64,000 bases of DNA, taken from positions 22,698 through 86,697 of the forward strand of contig CABXOW010000005.1 in the NCBI GenBank assembly GCA_902513955.1, in the 5' to 3' direction. The translations under genes were made by a program, and so were the position numbers. The notes beneath the pieces were generated by a model that was not told the DNA's origin, ran no database searches, and was given only the letters and a program-made list of their open reading frames with translations. This document shows, piece after piece, positions 26,117-35,033 of this stretch (positions within the stretch are counted from its first letter, which is position 1; every line of letters begins with the position of its first letter). Origin of the DNA: an uncultured Pelagibacteraceae bacterium. Lineage in GTDB: Bacteria > Pseudomonadota > Alphaproteobacteria > Pelagibacterales > Pelagibacteraceae.

Positions 26117-27322
26117 CTAAATTAATACTGGATTTAATCTTTTTCTTATTAAAAAAAGAAGGATTAAAGAGATGAATATATATATGCCTGATATAGCTGC
26201 AATATCTCCTACTGAAAAACCAATATCTATTAAAAATCCAAATAAAGCTACACCAAAAGCTGTAGCAAAAACCATTAACGCTGTAGATAAAGCTTTGATT
26301 GATCCTATATATTTAACTCCATACAACTCTGCCCAAGTAGAAGATCCTAATATATTTGCAAATCCGTTAGAACTTCCAACTAAACCTAAATATATGAATG
26401 CTATAATTGGTGTATCAAAAAAGAATAAGATAATCGCCGCTAACAATAGTGGAATATTCATATAAATTAAAAGTTTTCTACTTGAAAATTTATCAATTAA
26501 AAAACCTGACAAAAACAATGTAAGAACAGAAAAAATTGAGTAAGACATAAATGATTGTGCGATTACATAGGGTCCCCAACCTTTTGAAGTTTGAACAAAA
26601 GATTGAAAAACTGCATAACCACTAAAAATCCATGGCATAGCTAACATGTTAAGACTGATTATATAGAATCTATAATCTTTAATAACTTCTTTTCTCTTCC
26701 ATTGTTTAATTTCAACTTGCTTAATATTTTCATCAATTGCTTCTCTCGAATCTAAGTTTAAATTTTTGATTAATAAAAAAGAGGCAATCGGTAAAACGAT
26801 TAAAACTGTAATTGAAAATATAATCCAAAGATTTTGCCAATCAATAATTGTTAGTAAGTAAACTATTAAAACTGGTAGAATGAATTCTGCAGAGGAAAGA
26901 CCAATCCAATTTATACTCAAAGCTTTCCCTCTTGTTTTGGTAAAGTATCTTGAAATTGTTGTTGATGCTGTATGAGACATCATTCCTTGTCCAGAAAATC
27001 TCATTAGGAAAATTCCAATAAAAAGTAATAAAACTGATGATACTTTTGAAAAGAAAAAACAAGCAAAAGATAAAAGAATAATTACAAATAATGCAAACTT
27101 AAAAACGTTTACATCATCTATTTTCTTTCCTACCCAAATTAATAATAAACTACTACACAAAGTTGCTGATGCATAAATTGAGCCAAATTGTCCATGGGTT
27201 ATTGATAAAGTTTCTCTTATGCTAGAATTAAATATTCCTAGAAAATAACTCTGTCCAAAGCTAGAAAAAAATGTAAAAATAAATCCAAATAAAATTACTT
27301 TAAACTTCAAACTATTAAACAT
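26117..27322 (-). CDS. MFS transporter
   Basis: A 401-residue major facilitator superfamily carrier with 12 predicted membrane segments in two halves. GKKIDDVNVFKFALF after span 2 fits the MFS loop motif, and RFSGQGMMSHTASTTISRYF resembles the fourth-span region of oxalate/formate and monocarboxylate-type carriers. It is divergent from the hydroxyisobutyrate dehydrogenase-like gene with only 14 bases between the two start codons, so each promoter must lie inside the other gene. The substrate is not recognisable. Confidence 0.8.
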   Translation of the reverse strand: MFNSLKFKVILFGFIFTFFSSFGQSYFLGIFNSSIRETLSITHGQFGSIYASATLCSSLLLIWVGKKIDDVNVFKFALFVIILLSFACFFFSKVSSVLLLFIGIFLMRFSGQGMMSHTASTTISRYFTKTRGKALSINWIGLSSAEFILPVLIVYLLTIIDWQNLWIIFSITVLIVLPIASFLLIKNLNLDSREAIDENIKQVEIKQWKRKEVIKDYRFYIISLNMLAMPWIFSGYAVFQSFVQTSKGWGPYVIAQSFMSYSIFSVLTLFLSGFLIDKFSSRKLLIYMNIPLLLAAIILFFFDTPIIAFIYLGLVGSSNGFANILGSSTWAELYGVKYIGSIKALSTALMVFATAFGVALFGFLIDIGFSVGDIAAISGIYIFISLILLFLIRKRLNPVLI

Positions 27323-27336
27323 AGGAAATTAAAATT

Positions 27337-28212
27337 ATGTCTTGTAATGTTGCTTTCATAGGTCTTGGTGTCATGGGTTATCCAATGGCTGGTTATATAT
27401 CAAAAGCGGGTCACAATGTAACTGTTTATAATAGAACTGCTGCTAAAGCTGATAAATGGATAACTGAATATAAAGGTTCAAAAGCAGATACGCCGGCAAA
27501 AGCTGCTGAAGGTGCTGACTTTATTTTTACCTGTGTTGGAAATGATAATGATCTTAAAGAAGTATCTCTTGGAGAAAATGGAATATTCAATACTGCAAAA
27601 GAAGGTTGTGTTTATATTGATAATTCAACTGTATCAGCAGAGATTTCAAGAGAATTATATAAAGCAGCTAAAGATAAAGGATTTGATTTTTTAGATGCAC
27701 CTATCTCAGGTGGTCAAGCAGGAGCTGAAGGTGGAATATTAACAGTTATGGTTGGTGGTGACGAAGATGTGTTTAAAAAAGCAGAACCAATTATTGATTG
27801 TTATAGTAAAAAAGTAAAATTAATTGGTGCTACTGGAAGTGGTCAACTCACAAAAATGATGAACCAAATGTGTATCGCAGGAACTGTTCAAGGTTTATCT
27901 GAAGCGATTAATTTTGGAATTAATGCTGGTCTAGATATGGACAAAGTAATGGAAACGATATCAAAAGGTGCTGCTCAATCATGGCAGATGGAAAATAGAT
28001 ATAGAACCATGACTGATGATAAATTTGATTATGGTTTTGCCATAGATTGGATGAGAAAAGATTTAGCAATTGTAATTGAAGAAGCAAAAAGAAATGGTTC
28101 TCCTGTTCCTATCACAGAAATAATCGATGGTTATTATGCCAAAGTTCAAGAAATGGGCGGTAATCGATGGGATAGCTCAGGGTTGATTGCTCTTTTAAAA
28201 AAGAAGAAATAA
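27337..28212 (+). CDS. NAD(P)-dependent beta-hydroxyacid dehydrogenase (3-hydroxyisobutyrate dehydrogenase-like)
   Basis: A 291-residue enzyme of the 3-hydroxyisobutyrate / tartronate semialdehyde / glyoxylate reductase family. The Rossmann motif GLGVMGYPMAGYI is at residues 8-20, the substrate-binding DAPISGGQAGAEGG lies near 118-131 and the catalytic lysine is in GSGQLTKMMNQM. The C-terminal helical domain is complete. AGGA ahead of the ATG acts as ribosome site. The gene starts 14 bases from a divergent MFS gene and is followed by a PNPOx-fold gene after five bases. The exact hydroxyacid cannot be named. Confidence 0.85.
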   Translation: MSCNVAFIGLGVMGYPMAGYISKAGHNVTVYNRTAAKADKWITEYKGSKADTPAKAAEGADFIFTCVGNDNDLKEVSLGENGIFNTAKEGCVYIDNSTVSAEISRELYKAAKDKGFDFLDAPISGGQAGAEGGILTVMVGGDEDVFKKAEPIIDCYSKKVKLIGATGSGQLTKMMNQMCIAGTVQGLSEAINFGINAGLDMDKVMETISKGAAQSWQMENRYRTMTDDKFDYGFAIDWMRKDLAIVIEEAKRNGSPVPITEIIDGYYAKVQEMGGNRWDSSGLIALLKKKK

Positions 28213-28217
28213 TATTC

Positions 28218-28823
28218 GTGACTGATACAGTTCCTTATTACGAGGACTTTACAGAGATCAAAAAGAAAATTTGGTCCATGTTAGATAATGCGGTTAAAGA
28301 TAGAAGTTCTCCTTTTAGAATACCGGTGTTTATTTGTGGTGGCCAATCTGATTTCGATGGAAGAATTATAGTTCTTAGAAAATCAGATCAAACTAATAAT
28401 CTATTACAATTTCATAGTGATATTAGATCAGAAAAAATTCCTAAATTAAAAAATAATAAAAATGCTTCTATGCTTTTTTATGATAAGGAAGAAAAAATCC
28501 AAGTAAGATTAAAAGTAGAATGTATTATTAATCATGATAATAAAATAACTAAAGAGTCCTGGTCAAAAACAGGGCATATAAGTCGAAAATGTTATTTAGT
28601 AGATAATGGACCCGGAACAATGTCACCTACTCCAACATCTGGATTAAAACCTGAGTTAGATAATTTTGAATTTACTATGGAACAAAGTGAAGAAGGTTAT
28701 AAAAACTTTACTGTAATTCAGTGTAAAATACAAAGTATGGAGTGGCTTTATTTAGCAGCAAAAGGTCATCGAAGAGCTAGATTTGAATTAGATAGTGACA
28801 AAGAATATTGGCTAGTTCCTTAA
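28218..28823 (+). CDS. Pyridoxamine 5'-phosphate oxidase family flavoprotein
   Basis: A 201-residue split-barrel FMN-binding protein related to PdxH. The central segment GGQSDFDGRIIVLRKSD, the FHSDIRSEKIPKLKNNKNASMLFYDK stretch and a C-terminal YLAAKGHRRARFEL region match the general Pyridox_oxidase fold. The PdxH C-terminal dimerisation domain is not obvious, so this is probably not the true vitamin B6 oxidase. The start is GTG at 28218, five bases after the preceding dehydrogenase stop, so the two are co-transcribed. Confidence 0.75.
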   Translation: MTDTVPYYEDFTEIKKKIWSMLDNAVKDRSSPFRIPVFICGGQSDFDGRIIVLRKSDQTNNLLQFHSDIRSEKIPKLKNNKNASMLFYDKEEKIQVRLKVECIINHDNKITKESWSKTGHISRKCYLVDNGPGTMSPTPTSGLKPELDNFEFTMEQSEEGYKNFTVIQCKIQSMEWLYLAAKGHRRARFELDSDKEYWLVP

Positions 28824-28825
28824 AT

Positions 28826-29026
28826 ATGATTAAATTTATTTTTTATTTATCCCTAATAATTTTAGGAATGTTTGCTATGAGATTTGGTATAATTCAAATA
28901 AGAAAATATAAGCAAGGTAAAACTAAGGTTAAAAAGAAATCACTAGAACAAATTGCTTTTGGTATTTTTTTTATAATAATTTTAGGATTAATTATTTATT
29001 CAATTAATGACTTACTATTTAGTTAA
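28826..29026 (+). CDS. Small two-span membrane protein, unknown function
   Basis: A 66-residue protein with two hydrophobic segments (about residues 3-20 and 42-62) separated by a basic loop (RKYKQGKTKVKKKS). An in-frame TTG at 28808 would lie inside the preceding gene; the ATG at 28826, two bases after that gene's stop, is the better start. No family was recognised. It is the last gene of a three-gene plus-strand operon. Confidence 0.6.
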   Translation: MIKFIFYLSLIILGMFAMRFGIIQIRKYKQGKTKVKKKSLEQIAFGIFFIIILGLIIYSINDLLFS

Positions 29027-29056
29027 GTAAATATTTTCATTGGTAAATTTAAAATA

Positions 29057-29194
29057 TTATTTAATGACCAAATAGGCTCTTTTTGCTTCTTTCTCATCAA
29101 ATATTTTCATTCCACCAGAACCTGGAACTTTAATTTCTGCAAAAAGATTTGTTGATAAAAATAAAGAAAATAAAATTATAATAAGTTTTTTCAT
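29057..29194 (-). CDS. Short secreted peptide, 45 residues, unknown function
   Basis: An open frame too short for ordinary gene callers. It begins MKKLIIILFSLFLSTNLFA, a textbook signal peptide with likely cleavage after LFA, leaving a mature peptide of about 26 residues (EIKVPGSGGMKIFDEKEAKR and six more). Its ATG overlaps the TGA of the upstream DUF1330 gene (ATGA), the coupling used throughout this genome. It may be a real micro-protein or the remnant of a longer periplasmic protein. Confidence 0.5.
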   Translation of the reverse strand: MKKLIIILFSLFLSTNLFAEIKVPGSGGMKIFDEKEAKRAYLVIK

Positions 29195-29481
29195 ATCCCT
29201 TTAATAATTATATTTGTCCCTTCAGAATTATCGAGTCTTATTTGTTTTATAGGTTTGTACTCTTCAGAGTTGTACCACTCTAATGCTCTTTCATAGCTTG
29301 GAAATTTAAGCATGACAATTCTAGGAAAATTAGTTTCGCCATCAAAAATTTGATACTCACCGTTTCTTACCAAAAATTCACCTTCAAATTTTTTTACTAG
29401 TGGAGTTACTTTTTCCACATACTCTTTATAATTTTCAGGATTTGTTACTTTTAATTGAGCTATTACATAACCAGCTGGCAT
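29191..29481 (-). CDS. DUF1330 family protein
   Basis: A 96-residue DUF1330 protein of the dimeric alpha-beta barrel superfamily. It has MPAGYVIAQLKVTNPENYKEY at the start, RNGEYQIFDGE in the middle and the helix SYERALEWYNSEEYKPIKQIR that defines the family. The open frame reaches a TTG at 29493, but GGAGGT at 29486-29491 is clearly the ribosome site for the ATG at 29481. Biochemical function is unknown; relatives bind small ligands or act as monooxygenase-like folds. The next gene upstream is a ROK-family kinase, 20 bases away or more. Confidence 0.8.
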   Translation of the reverse strand: MPAGYVIAQLKVTNPENYKEYVEKVTPLVKKFEGEFLVRNGEYQIFDGETNFPRIVMLKFPSYERALEWYNSEEYKPIKQIRLDNSEGTNIIIKGI

Positions 29482-29513
29482 ATTTACCTCCAATATTATT
29501 TCTTAATTTATCA

Positions 29514-30437
29514 TTACGTTGCATCGTTCCAGAGCCAAGCAGCACCTCTAACTCCACTTGAGTCTCCATGAAAATTTTTTAACACTTTTGTTATTACTTT
29601 ATTTGAAAAAGTATATTTAGGTATTAAAGGAGGAATATTTTTATAAAGTCTTTCTATATTTGACATCCCTCCTCCAAGAATAATAGCATCAGGATCAAAA
29701 ATACCTATCATAACTGCCATTAATCTTGCCATTCTATCTTCATATAAACTTAACTCTAAATTAGCTCTAGAGTCTCCATCTAGATCAAGTTTTACAATTT
29801 CTTCTGAGGAAAAATTTGTATTATGTTTTTGATTAAATACATCTTTAAAGCCAATTCCTGACATAAATTGTTCTGCACATAGAGGTCTACCACAATTCAT
29901 CGATGGACAATTTATATTTGTTTCAATTTCCTCATTTGTTGGATAAGGGAGAGGTTGATGCCCCCAGTCCCCTGCAACTTGATTGGCACCTTCAATAATT
30001 TCTTTTTTATATGAAAGTGCTCCACCAAAGCCAGTACCAACTATTATTCCAAAAATAGATTGATAATCTTTTCCAGCTCCATCAACTGCTTCTGACAAAG
30101 TAAAGCAATTAGCATCATTCATTAATTTTACTTTTCTATTAAGTGCTTTTTCTAAATCTTTTTTAAACGGTTTGTCATTTAACCATATAGAGTTAGCGTT
30201 TGTAATAAGACCCGTTTCATTAGATGAAAACCCTGGTATTCCTATGCCGACAGTACATATTTGATCACTTATTTTATCAAATTCTTCTACAAGTTTTTTT
30301 ACTGTTTCTATTCCTGACAAATAATTTTTTTCATAAGAATATCTTTTTCTTTCTATTTGAAGTCCATTGTCATCTAAAAGAATTCCTTCAATTTTGGTAC
30401 CTCCATAATCGATACCAATTTTAAATTTTTTACTCAT
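29514..30437 (-). CDS. ROK-family sugar kinase (fructokinase/N-acetylglucosamine kinase-like)
   Basis: A 307-residue ROK kinase. The N-terminal phosphate loop is GIDYGGTKIEGILLDD. The catalytic region contains LMNDANCFTLSE, and GIIVGTGFGGAL follows. The zinc-site segment GHQPLPYPT...CPSMNCGRPLCAEQFMSG has the His and Cys residues of the family. It transfers phosphate from ATP to a hexose or amino sugar; which one is not clear from sequence. It is preceded at three bases' distance by the carbonic anhydrase-like gene in the same direction. Confidence 0.85.
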   Translation of the reverse strand: MSKKFKIGIDYGGTKIEGILLDDNGLQIERKRYSYEKNYLSGIETVKKLVEEFDKISDQICTVGIGIPGFSSNETGLITNANSIWLNDKPFKKDLEKALNRKVKLMNDANCFTLSEAVDGAGKDYQSIFGIIVGTGFGGALSYKKEIIEGANQVAGDWGHQPLPYPTNEEIETNINCPSMNCGRPLCAEQFMSGIGFKDVFNQKHNTNFSSEEIVKLDLDGDSRANLELSLYEDRMARLMAVMIGIFDPDAIILGGGMSNIERLYKNIPPLIPKYTFSNKVITKVLKNFHGDSSGVRGAAWLWNDAT

Positions 30438-30440
30438 TAA

Positions 30441-30953
30441 TTAAAATACTGACTTAGAATATTTTTTCCAATTATCTTGATAACGTTTGGTATTATTTAG
30501 AATTGCTTTTTTTTCGTCTTCAGTCACTTCTCTTATAACTTTTCCAGGAGAGCCCATCACGAGTGAGTTATCAGGTATTTCTTTATTTTCAGTGATCAAA
30601 GCTTTAGCGCCAATAATGCAATTTTTACCTATTTTGGCTTTGTTCAGTATTACCGCTCCAATACCAATCAAACTATTATCTCCAATTGTACAACCATGAA
30701 GCATAACAAGATGACCAACCGTTACATCTTTTCCAACTTTTAAAGGACAACCTGGATCAGTATGTAAAACACTGCCGTCTTGAATATTTGACCCTTCGCC
30801 TATGTAAATATTTTCGATATCACCACGTAATACCGCATTAAACCAGATACTTGAGTTTTTTTCTAAAGTAACATCTCCAATAATAGTTGCATTAGGTGCT
30901 ACCCAATTTTCGCCAGAGTTTTTTGGTTTTTTATCTTTTAAATCATAGAACAT
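30441..30953 (-). CDS. Gamma-type carbonic anhydrase-like protein
   Basis: A 170-residue left-handed beta-helix protein of the gamma carbonic anhydrase/PaaY family. The three zinc-binding histidines are visible in SVLHTDPG, TVGHLVMLHG. The LRGDIENIYIGEGSNIQDG segment supplies the conserved Arg, Asp and Gln. It ends with a short helix (EDEKKAILNNTKRYQDNWKKY). It diverges from the thioredoxin-fold gene with only 20 bases between start codons. Actual carbonic anhydrase activity varies in this family. Confidence 0.87.
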   Translation of the reverse strand: MFYDLKDKKPKNSGENWVAPNATIIGDVTLEKNSSIWFNAVLRGDIENIYIGEGSNIQDGSVLHTDPGCPLKVGKDVTVGHLVMLHGCTIGDNSLIGIGAVILNKAKIGKNCIIGAKALITENKEIPDNSLVMGSPGKVIREVTEDEKKAILNNTKRYQDNWKKYSKSVF

Positions 30954-30973
30954 AATTTATATATTATTACAGT

Positions 30974-31528
30974 ATGCCAGTTGAAACTCCAATATGTGAT
31001 TTTAATAAGAAAGCTTTACCATTCGAATTAAAATCAACTGAAAACAAACTTATTTCACTAAATGAAATCAAAGGAGAAAATGGAACTTTAATTATGTTTA
31101 TTTGTAATCATTGTCCTTATGTAAAAGCTATCACTAAAGATATTGTTCATGATTGTGAAGAATTAAAAAAAATAGGAATTAATTCAGTAGCAATATGTTC
31201 TAATGACTCTGTTAATTATCCAGAAGACTCATTTGAAAACATGATAAAGTTTTCAAAAAATAATGATTTTAATTTTCCTTATTTAGTTGACGAAACCCAA
31301 GAAGTAGCTAAAGCTTACGAAGCAACATGTACTCCTGATTTTTTTGGCTACAATAAAAATTTAGAGCTTCAATATAGAGGACGAATGAGAGAATTAAAAA
31401 ATCTAATACCTGTTAGAGATACCGAAAGCGATCTATTAAATGCAATGAAACAAATTTATGAAACAGGAAAAGGTCCTAAAAATCAAATCCCTAGTGCTGG
31501 TTGTAGTATAAAATGGAAGTATAATTAA
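30974..31528 (+). CDS. Thioredoxin-fold peroxiredoxin-like (AhpC/TSA) protein
   Basis: A 184-residue thioredoxin-fold protein. The segment MFICNHCPYVKAITKDIV places a CxxC pair at the N-terminus of the first helix, and YEATCTPDFFGYN contains the cis-proline loop. This architecture is typical of small TlpA/AhpC-related proteins annotated as thioredoxin family. No signal peptide is seen, so it is cytoplasmic. Its stop overlaps the start of a glycosyltransferase by one base; a functional connection is not evident. Confidence 0.8.
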   Translation: MPVETPICDFNKKALPFELKSTENKLISLNEIKGENGTLIMFICNHCPYVKAITKDIVHDCEELKKIGINSVAICSNDSVNYPEDSFENMIKFSKNNDFNFPYLVDETQEVAKAYEATCTPDFFGYNKNLELQYRGRMRELKNLIPVRDTESDLLNAMKQIYETGKGPKNQIPSAGCSIKWKYN

Positions 31529-32610
31529 TGTATGTAATTGTAACTAGGTCTTTTCCACCTGAGCTTGGGGGTATGCAAAGTTTAATGTGGGGCCTTACAA
31601 GGGAACTTTCAAAGAGTTTTATGATTAAAGTTTTTGCTGATTATATTGAAAATCACAAAACATTTGATGAGCAAGCTTCATTTTCTATTGAAAGAGTTGG
31701 TGGACCTAAATTACTAAGAAAGTATAGAAAAGCTTATCTAATTGATGAATTTGTTAAAGATAGCAAAGTTAATGCCATTATTTCAGATCATTGGAAAAGT
31801 ATTGAGCATTTAAAAACTAATAAAAAAAAATATTGCTTAATTCACGGAAAGGAAATTAATCATGCTAAAGGATCAGGTATTAATAAACGTATATTAAAAG
31901 TTTTAAATAATGTTGATAGAGTAATAGCCAATTCAAATTATACAAAAAATTTAGCAATAGAGCTTGGGGTAAATCAAGATAAGATTATTGTCATCAATCC
32001 AGGAATTGATCCAATAAAAGATCTTGATAAAAAATCGTTAGATAAAGTTGAAAGTTTACTTAAAGTAAAAACACCAAGATTAATTACGGTTTCAAGATTT
32101 GATAAGAGAAAAAATCATGAAAAGATAATAATGGCATTAAGAAATCTCAAGCAGATTTACCCAGATATTGTTTATATTTGTGTTGGATATGGTGAAGAAG
32201 AAGAGAATATTAAAAATTTAGTTAAAGAATTAGATTTAGAAGGTCAGGTAATGTTTTTTAAAGACATAAGTGATGATTTAAAAAATTCTTTAATTGCAAA
32301 ATCAAATATTTTTGTAATGCCATCTGTTATTCATAAATCTTCAGTAGAGGGTTTTGGTATAGCTTATACTGAGGCTGCTCAATATAGCATTCCATCAATA
32401 GGTGGAAAAGATGGTGGCGCATCTGATGCAATTGAGCATGAAAAAACAGGTTTAATTTGTGATGGTAATAATTTGGATGAAATTTATTCATCAATCAATT
32501 CAATGTTAGAAAATAAAAAATATTTAGAGTATGGCAAAAATGCAAAAGACTTAGTCAATAAGTTCTATTGGTCTAGTATTGTTGAAAAATACAAAGATAT
32601 CCTAAACTAA
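31528..32610 (+). CDS. GT4-family glycosyltransferase
   Basis: A 360-residue GT-B fold glycosyltransferase of family 4. The N-terminal half begins with SFPPELGGMQSLMWGL. In the C-terminal half, the SRFDKRKNHEKIIMAL segment, the VGYGEEEENI stretch and the SSVEGFGIAYTEAAQYSIPSIGG region contain the conserved EX7E nucleotide-sugar motif. It likely adds a sugar to a surface polysaccharide or lipid; donor and acceptor are unknown. It overlaps the preceding thioredoxin-fold gene by one base. Confidence 0.85.
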   Translation: MYVIVTRSFPPELGGMQSLMWGLTRELSKSFMIKVFADYIENHKTFDEQASFSIERVGGPKLLRKYRKAYLIDEFVKDSKVNAIISDHWKSIEHLKTNKKKYCLIHGKEINHAKGSGINKRILKVLNNVDRVIANSNYTKNLAIELGVNQDKIIVINPGIDPIKDLDKKSLDKVESLLKVKTPRLITVSRFDKRKNHEKIIMALRNLKQIYPDIVYICVGYGEEEENIKNLVKELDLEGQVMFFKDISDDLKNSLIAKSNIFVMPSVIHKSSVEGFGIAYTEAAQYSIPSIGGKDGGASDAIEHEKTGLICDGNNLDEIYSSINSMLENKKYLEYGKNAKDLVNKFYWSSIVEKYKDILN

Positions 32611-32649
32611 GATTGTTTATACTTTAGTTATAATTATAGTCATTTATTA

Positions 32650-33537
32650 ATGTCCAATAACAAATTAGCAATATTTTTAATAATCATTTCTGTTTTTTTT
32701 GGAACTGTAATGCTTTCTTTTTTAAAAATAGCTCAAGAAGATGTAAATGTTTACGTAGCAGGTTTTTTTAGATTTTTTTTAGGATTAGTAATTATCTTAC
32801 CCTACATAATTAAAAAAAAAAACACTGTACTTAAAACAACTCATCTTAAACAACATTTCTTAAGAGCAATACTTGGTTTGCCTGCAATGCTTTTATACTT
32901 TTCTGCTTTAGTATTGCTGCCTATTGAAAAACTTACTGCAATATCTTTCGTTGTTCCTTTAATAGTAACAATACTTGCAGTATTTTTTTTAGGAGAGAAG
33001 ATTTACATTTATAGAACCTTAGCATTAATACTTGGTTTTAGCGGAATGTTAGTAATTATTCGACCTGGTTATGTAGATATATCTGTTGGAGTATATATGG
33101 TTTTATTCTCAGCATTACTCTGGTCAATCAATATAATTATAACTAAAAAAATTTCCAAAGATGATAGCGCAATTACTATTCTAGCTTATCAATCTATTTT
33201 TATGAGTCTACTTAGCTTCTTTATTGTTTTATTTTTTTGGGAGATGCCAAGCTTTAAAACATTTATCTATTTAATTTTAGCGGCGATGTGTGGAACGGTT
33301 CTGCATTTAGCACTCAATCATGCATTTAAATTAGTCGATGTAAGCATGACACAACCTTATTCTTTCTTAAACTTAGTTTTTGCATCTATTATTGGATATT
33401 TTGTATTTGATGAAACTCCAGATCTTTATACTTGGATTGGTGCTCTTATAATATTTACTGGTGTGCTTATAATTTCTTATAGAGAGATGAAGTTAGATAA
33501 AGAAATAATCAGAAAAAGAGTAGATATTAAATCTTAA
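32650..33537 (+). CDS. DMT-superfamily (EamA) transporter
   Basis: A 295-residue carrier with ten predicted membrane spans in two EamA repeats. The first ends around LGFSGMLVIIRPGYVDIS and the second begins LFSALLWSINIIITKKI. The family exports or imports small metabolites such as amino acids. It lies 39 bases downstream of a glycosyltransferase and its stop overlaps the stop of the convergent tctA by four bases. Substrate unknown. Confidence 0.83.
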   Translation: MSNNKLAIFLIIISVFFGTVMLSFLKIAQEDVNVYVAGFFRFFLGLVIILPYIIKKKNTVLKTTHLKQHFLRAILGLPAMLLYFSALVLLPIEKLTAISFVVPLIVTILAVFFLGEKIYIYRTLALILGFSGMLVIIRPGYVDISVGVYMVLFSALLWSINIIITKKISKDDSAITILAYQSIFMSLLSFFIVLFFWEMPSFKTFIYLILAAMCGTVLHLALNHAFKLVDVSMTQPYSFLNLVFASIIGYFVFDETPDLYTWIGALIIFTGVLIISYREMKLDKEIIRKRVDIKS

Positions 33538-35033
33538 TTTTTTTTAGTAACTGTTTTATAAATTTGCCATCCAATAATAAAGATTGTGGTAGCTAATATA
33601 CAGGCAGTAAGAGTTCTATCCCATAAAAACGTCCAAGAACCATCACTTAATAGTAAAGATCTTCTTAAGTTTTCTTCCATTAATCCACCAAGCACAAAAG
33701 CTAATATAAGTGGTGGCATTGGAAAATCATATAAACGCATAAAAGTTGCTACAACTGCAATTCCTATCATTAAATAAATATCGAAATTATTAAATGACAT
33801 GACATAAATTCCTGTAATTGAAAAAAATAAGATAAGTGGAATTAAATAATTTTTAGGAACAGCTAAAATCCTAGCAATATAGGGAATTAAAGGTAAGTTT
33901 AGGATAAGCAATATTACCATTCCAATATACATAGACATTATAACTGACCAAAAAATTTCTGGATTAGTCACATAAAGTCTTGGACCAGGTTGAATACCAA
34001 ATCCTAAAAGAGCACCAAGCATTACAGCAGTAGTTCCACTTCCTGGTATACCTAAAGTTAATAACGGAACAAATGCACCAGAACATGCTGCGTTATTTGC
34101 TGTTTCTGGTGCAGCTAATCCATGAACACTACCTTTGCCAAACTTTTCTTTTTCTTCATCATTAACTAAATTTCTCTCCATTCCATAAGCTAAAAAAGAA
34201 GCGATAGTCGCACCAGCGCCAGGTAAAACACCGATAATAAAACCAATAATAGATGTTCTAGGGATGGTTTTTAACATTTTAGTTCTCTCTTCTTTATCTA
34301 TTTTAATTGAACCTAGTTCAGTAAGAGAAACTTGTTTTGCGGCTGCTGTTGGATCATTACGTTTTAAAATAATAGTGAGCGCTTCACTCATTGCAAATGT
34401 TGCCATCACAACCAAAACAAAGCTTATACCGTCTGTTAAATTCATATTGTTAAATGTAAATCTTGTAATGTCCGACAAACTATCTTGACCAACTGATGCC
34501 AACATTAATCCTAGTACCACCATCATCATAGCTTTAATAAATTGACCTTTAGATGAAAATGCTGCAATAGCTGTTAAACCTAAAATCATTAATGCAAAGT
34601 AATCAGGTGATCTAAAAGACAAACTTACTTTTGATAAACTTGGTGCCATAAATAATAAATAAATTGCAGCAAGTGTTCCTCCTGCAAAAGAACTCCAGGC
34701 AGCTATAGCTAAAGCTTTTCCGGCTTTACCTTGTTGTGCCATTGGATAACCATCAAAAGAAGTCGCTACAGTTCCGGGAACTCCTGGTGCATTTAATAAT
34801 ATTGAAGAAGTAGATCCTCCAAATACTGCCCCATAATAAACCCCCGCCATTAAAATCAAACCAGTTGCAGGATCAAATCCATAAGTAATTGGTATCATTA
34901 AAGCTATTGCTGTCATTGGACCAAGACCTGGCAACATTCCAATGATTGTTCCAAAGAAACAACCAATCATTACCATTAATATATTTTGAAAAGTAAGAGC
35001 AGTTTTTAAGCCAATTAAAATTCCTTCTATCAT
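33534..35033 (-). CDS. tctA: Tripartite tricarboxylate transporter large permease (second system)
   Basis: A 499-residue TctA permease. It has FGTIIGMLPGLGPMTAIALMIPITYG near the N-terminus, GGSTSSILLNAPGVPGTVATSFDGYPMA, the central IGVLPGAGATIASFLAYG and PLLTLGIPGSGTTAVMLGALLGFG. It is a paralogue of the TctA at 22.1-23.6 kb, but clearly a separate system with its own B and C subunits. Its ATG overlaps the tctB stop by four bases. The family imports carboxylates; the substrate is unknown. Confidence 0.93.
   Translation of the reverse strand: MIEGILIGLKTALTFQNILMVMIGCFFGTIIGMLPGLGPMTAIALMIPITYGFDPATGLILMAGVYYGAVFGGSTSSILLNAPGVPGTVATSFDGYPMAQQGKAGKALAIAAWSSFAGGTLAAIYLLFMAPSLSKVSLSFRSPDYFALMILGLTAIAAFSSKGQFIKAMMMVVLGLMLASVGQDSLSDITRFTFNNMNLTDGISFVLVVMATFAMSEALTIILKRNDPTAAAKQVSLTELGSIKIDKEERTKMLKTIPRTSIIGFIIGVLPGAGATIASFLAYGMERNLVNDEEKEKFGKGSVHGLAAPETANNAACSGAFVPLLTLGIPGSGTTAVMLGALLGFGIQPGPRLYVTNPEIFWSVIMSMYIGMVILLILNLPLIPYIARILAVPKNYLIPLILFFSITGIYVMSFNNFDIYLMIGIAVVATFMRLYDFPMPPLILAFVLGGLMEENLRRSLLLSDGSWTFLWDRTLTACILATTIFIIGWQIYKTVTKKN

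Noticed and set aside
26172..26465. 97-residue plus-strand open frame opposite the MFS gene
   Set aside because: It mirrors the membrane spans of the carrier and lacks a ribosome site.
29482..29493. TTG start extending the DUF1330 protein by four residues
   Set aside because: The extended codons are the Shine-Dalgarno GGAGGT itself for the downstream ATG.
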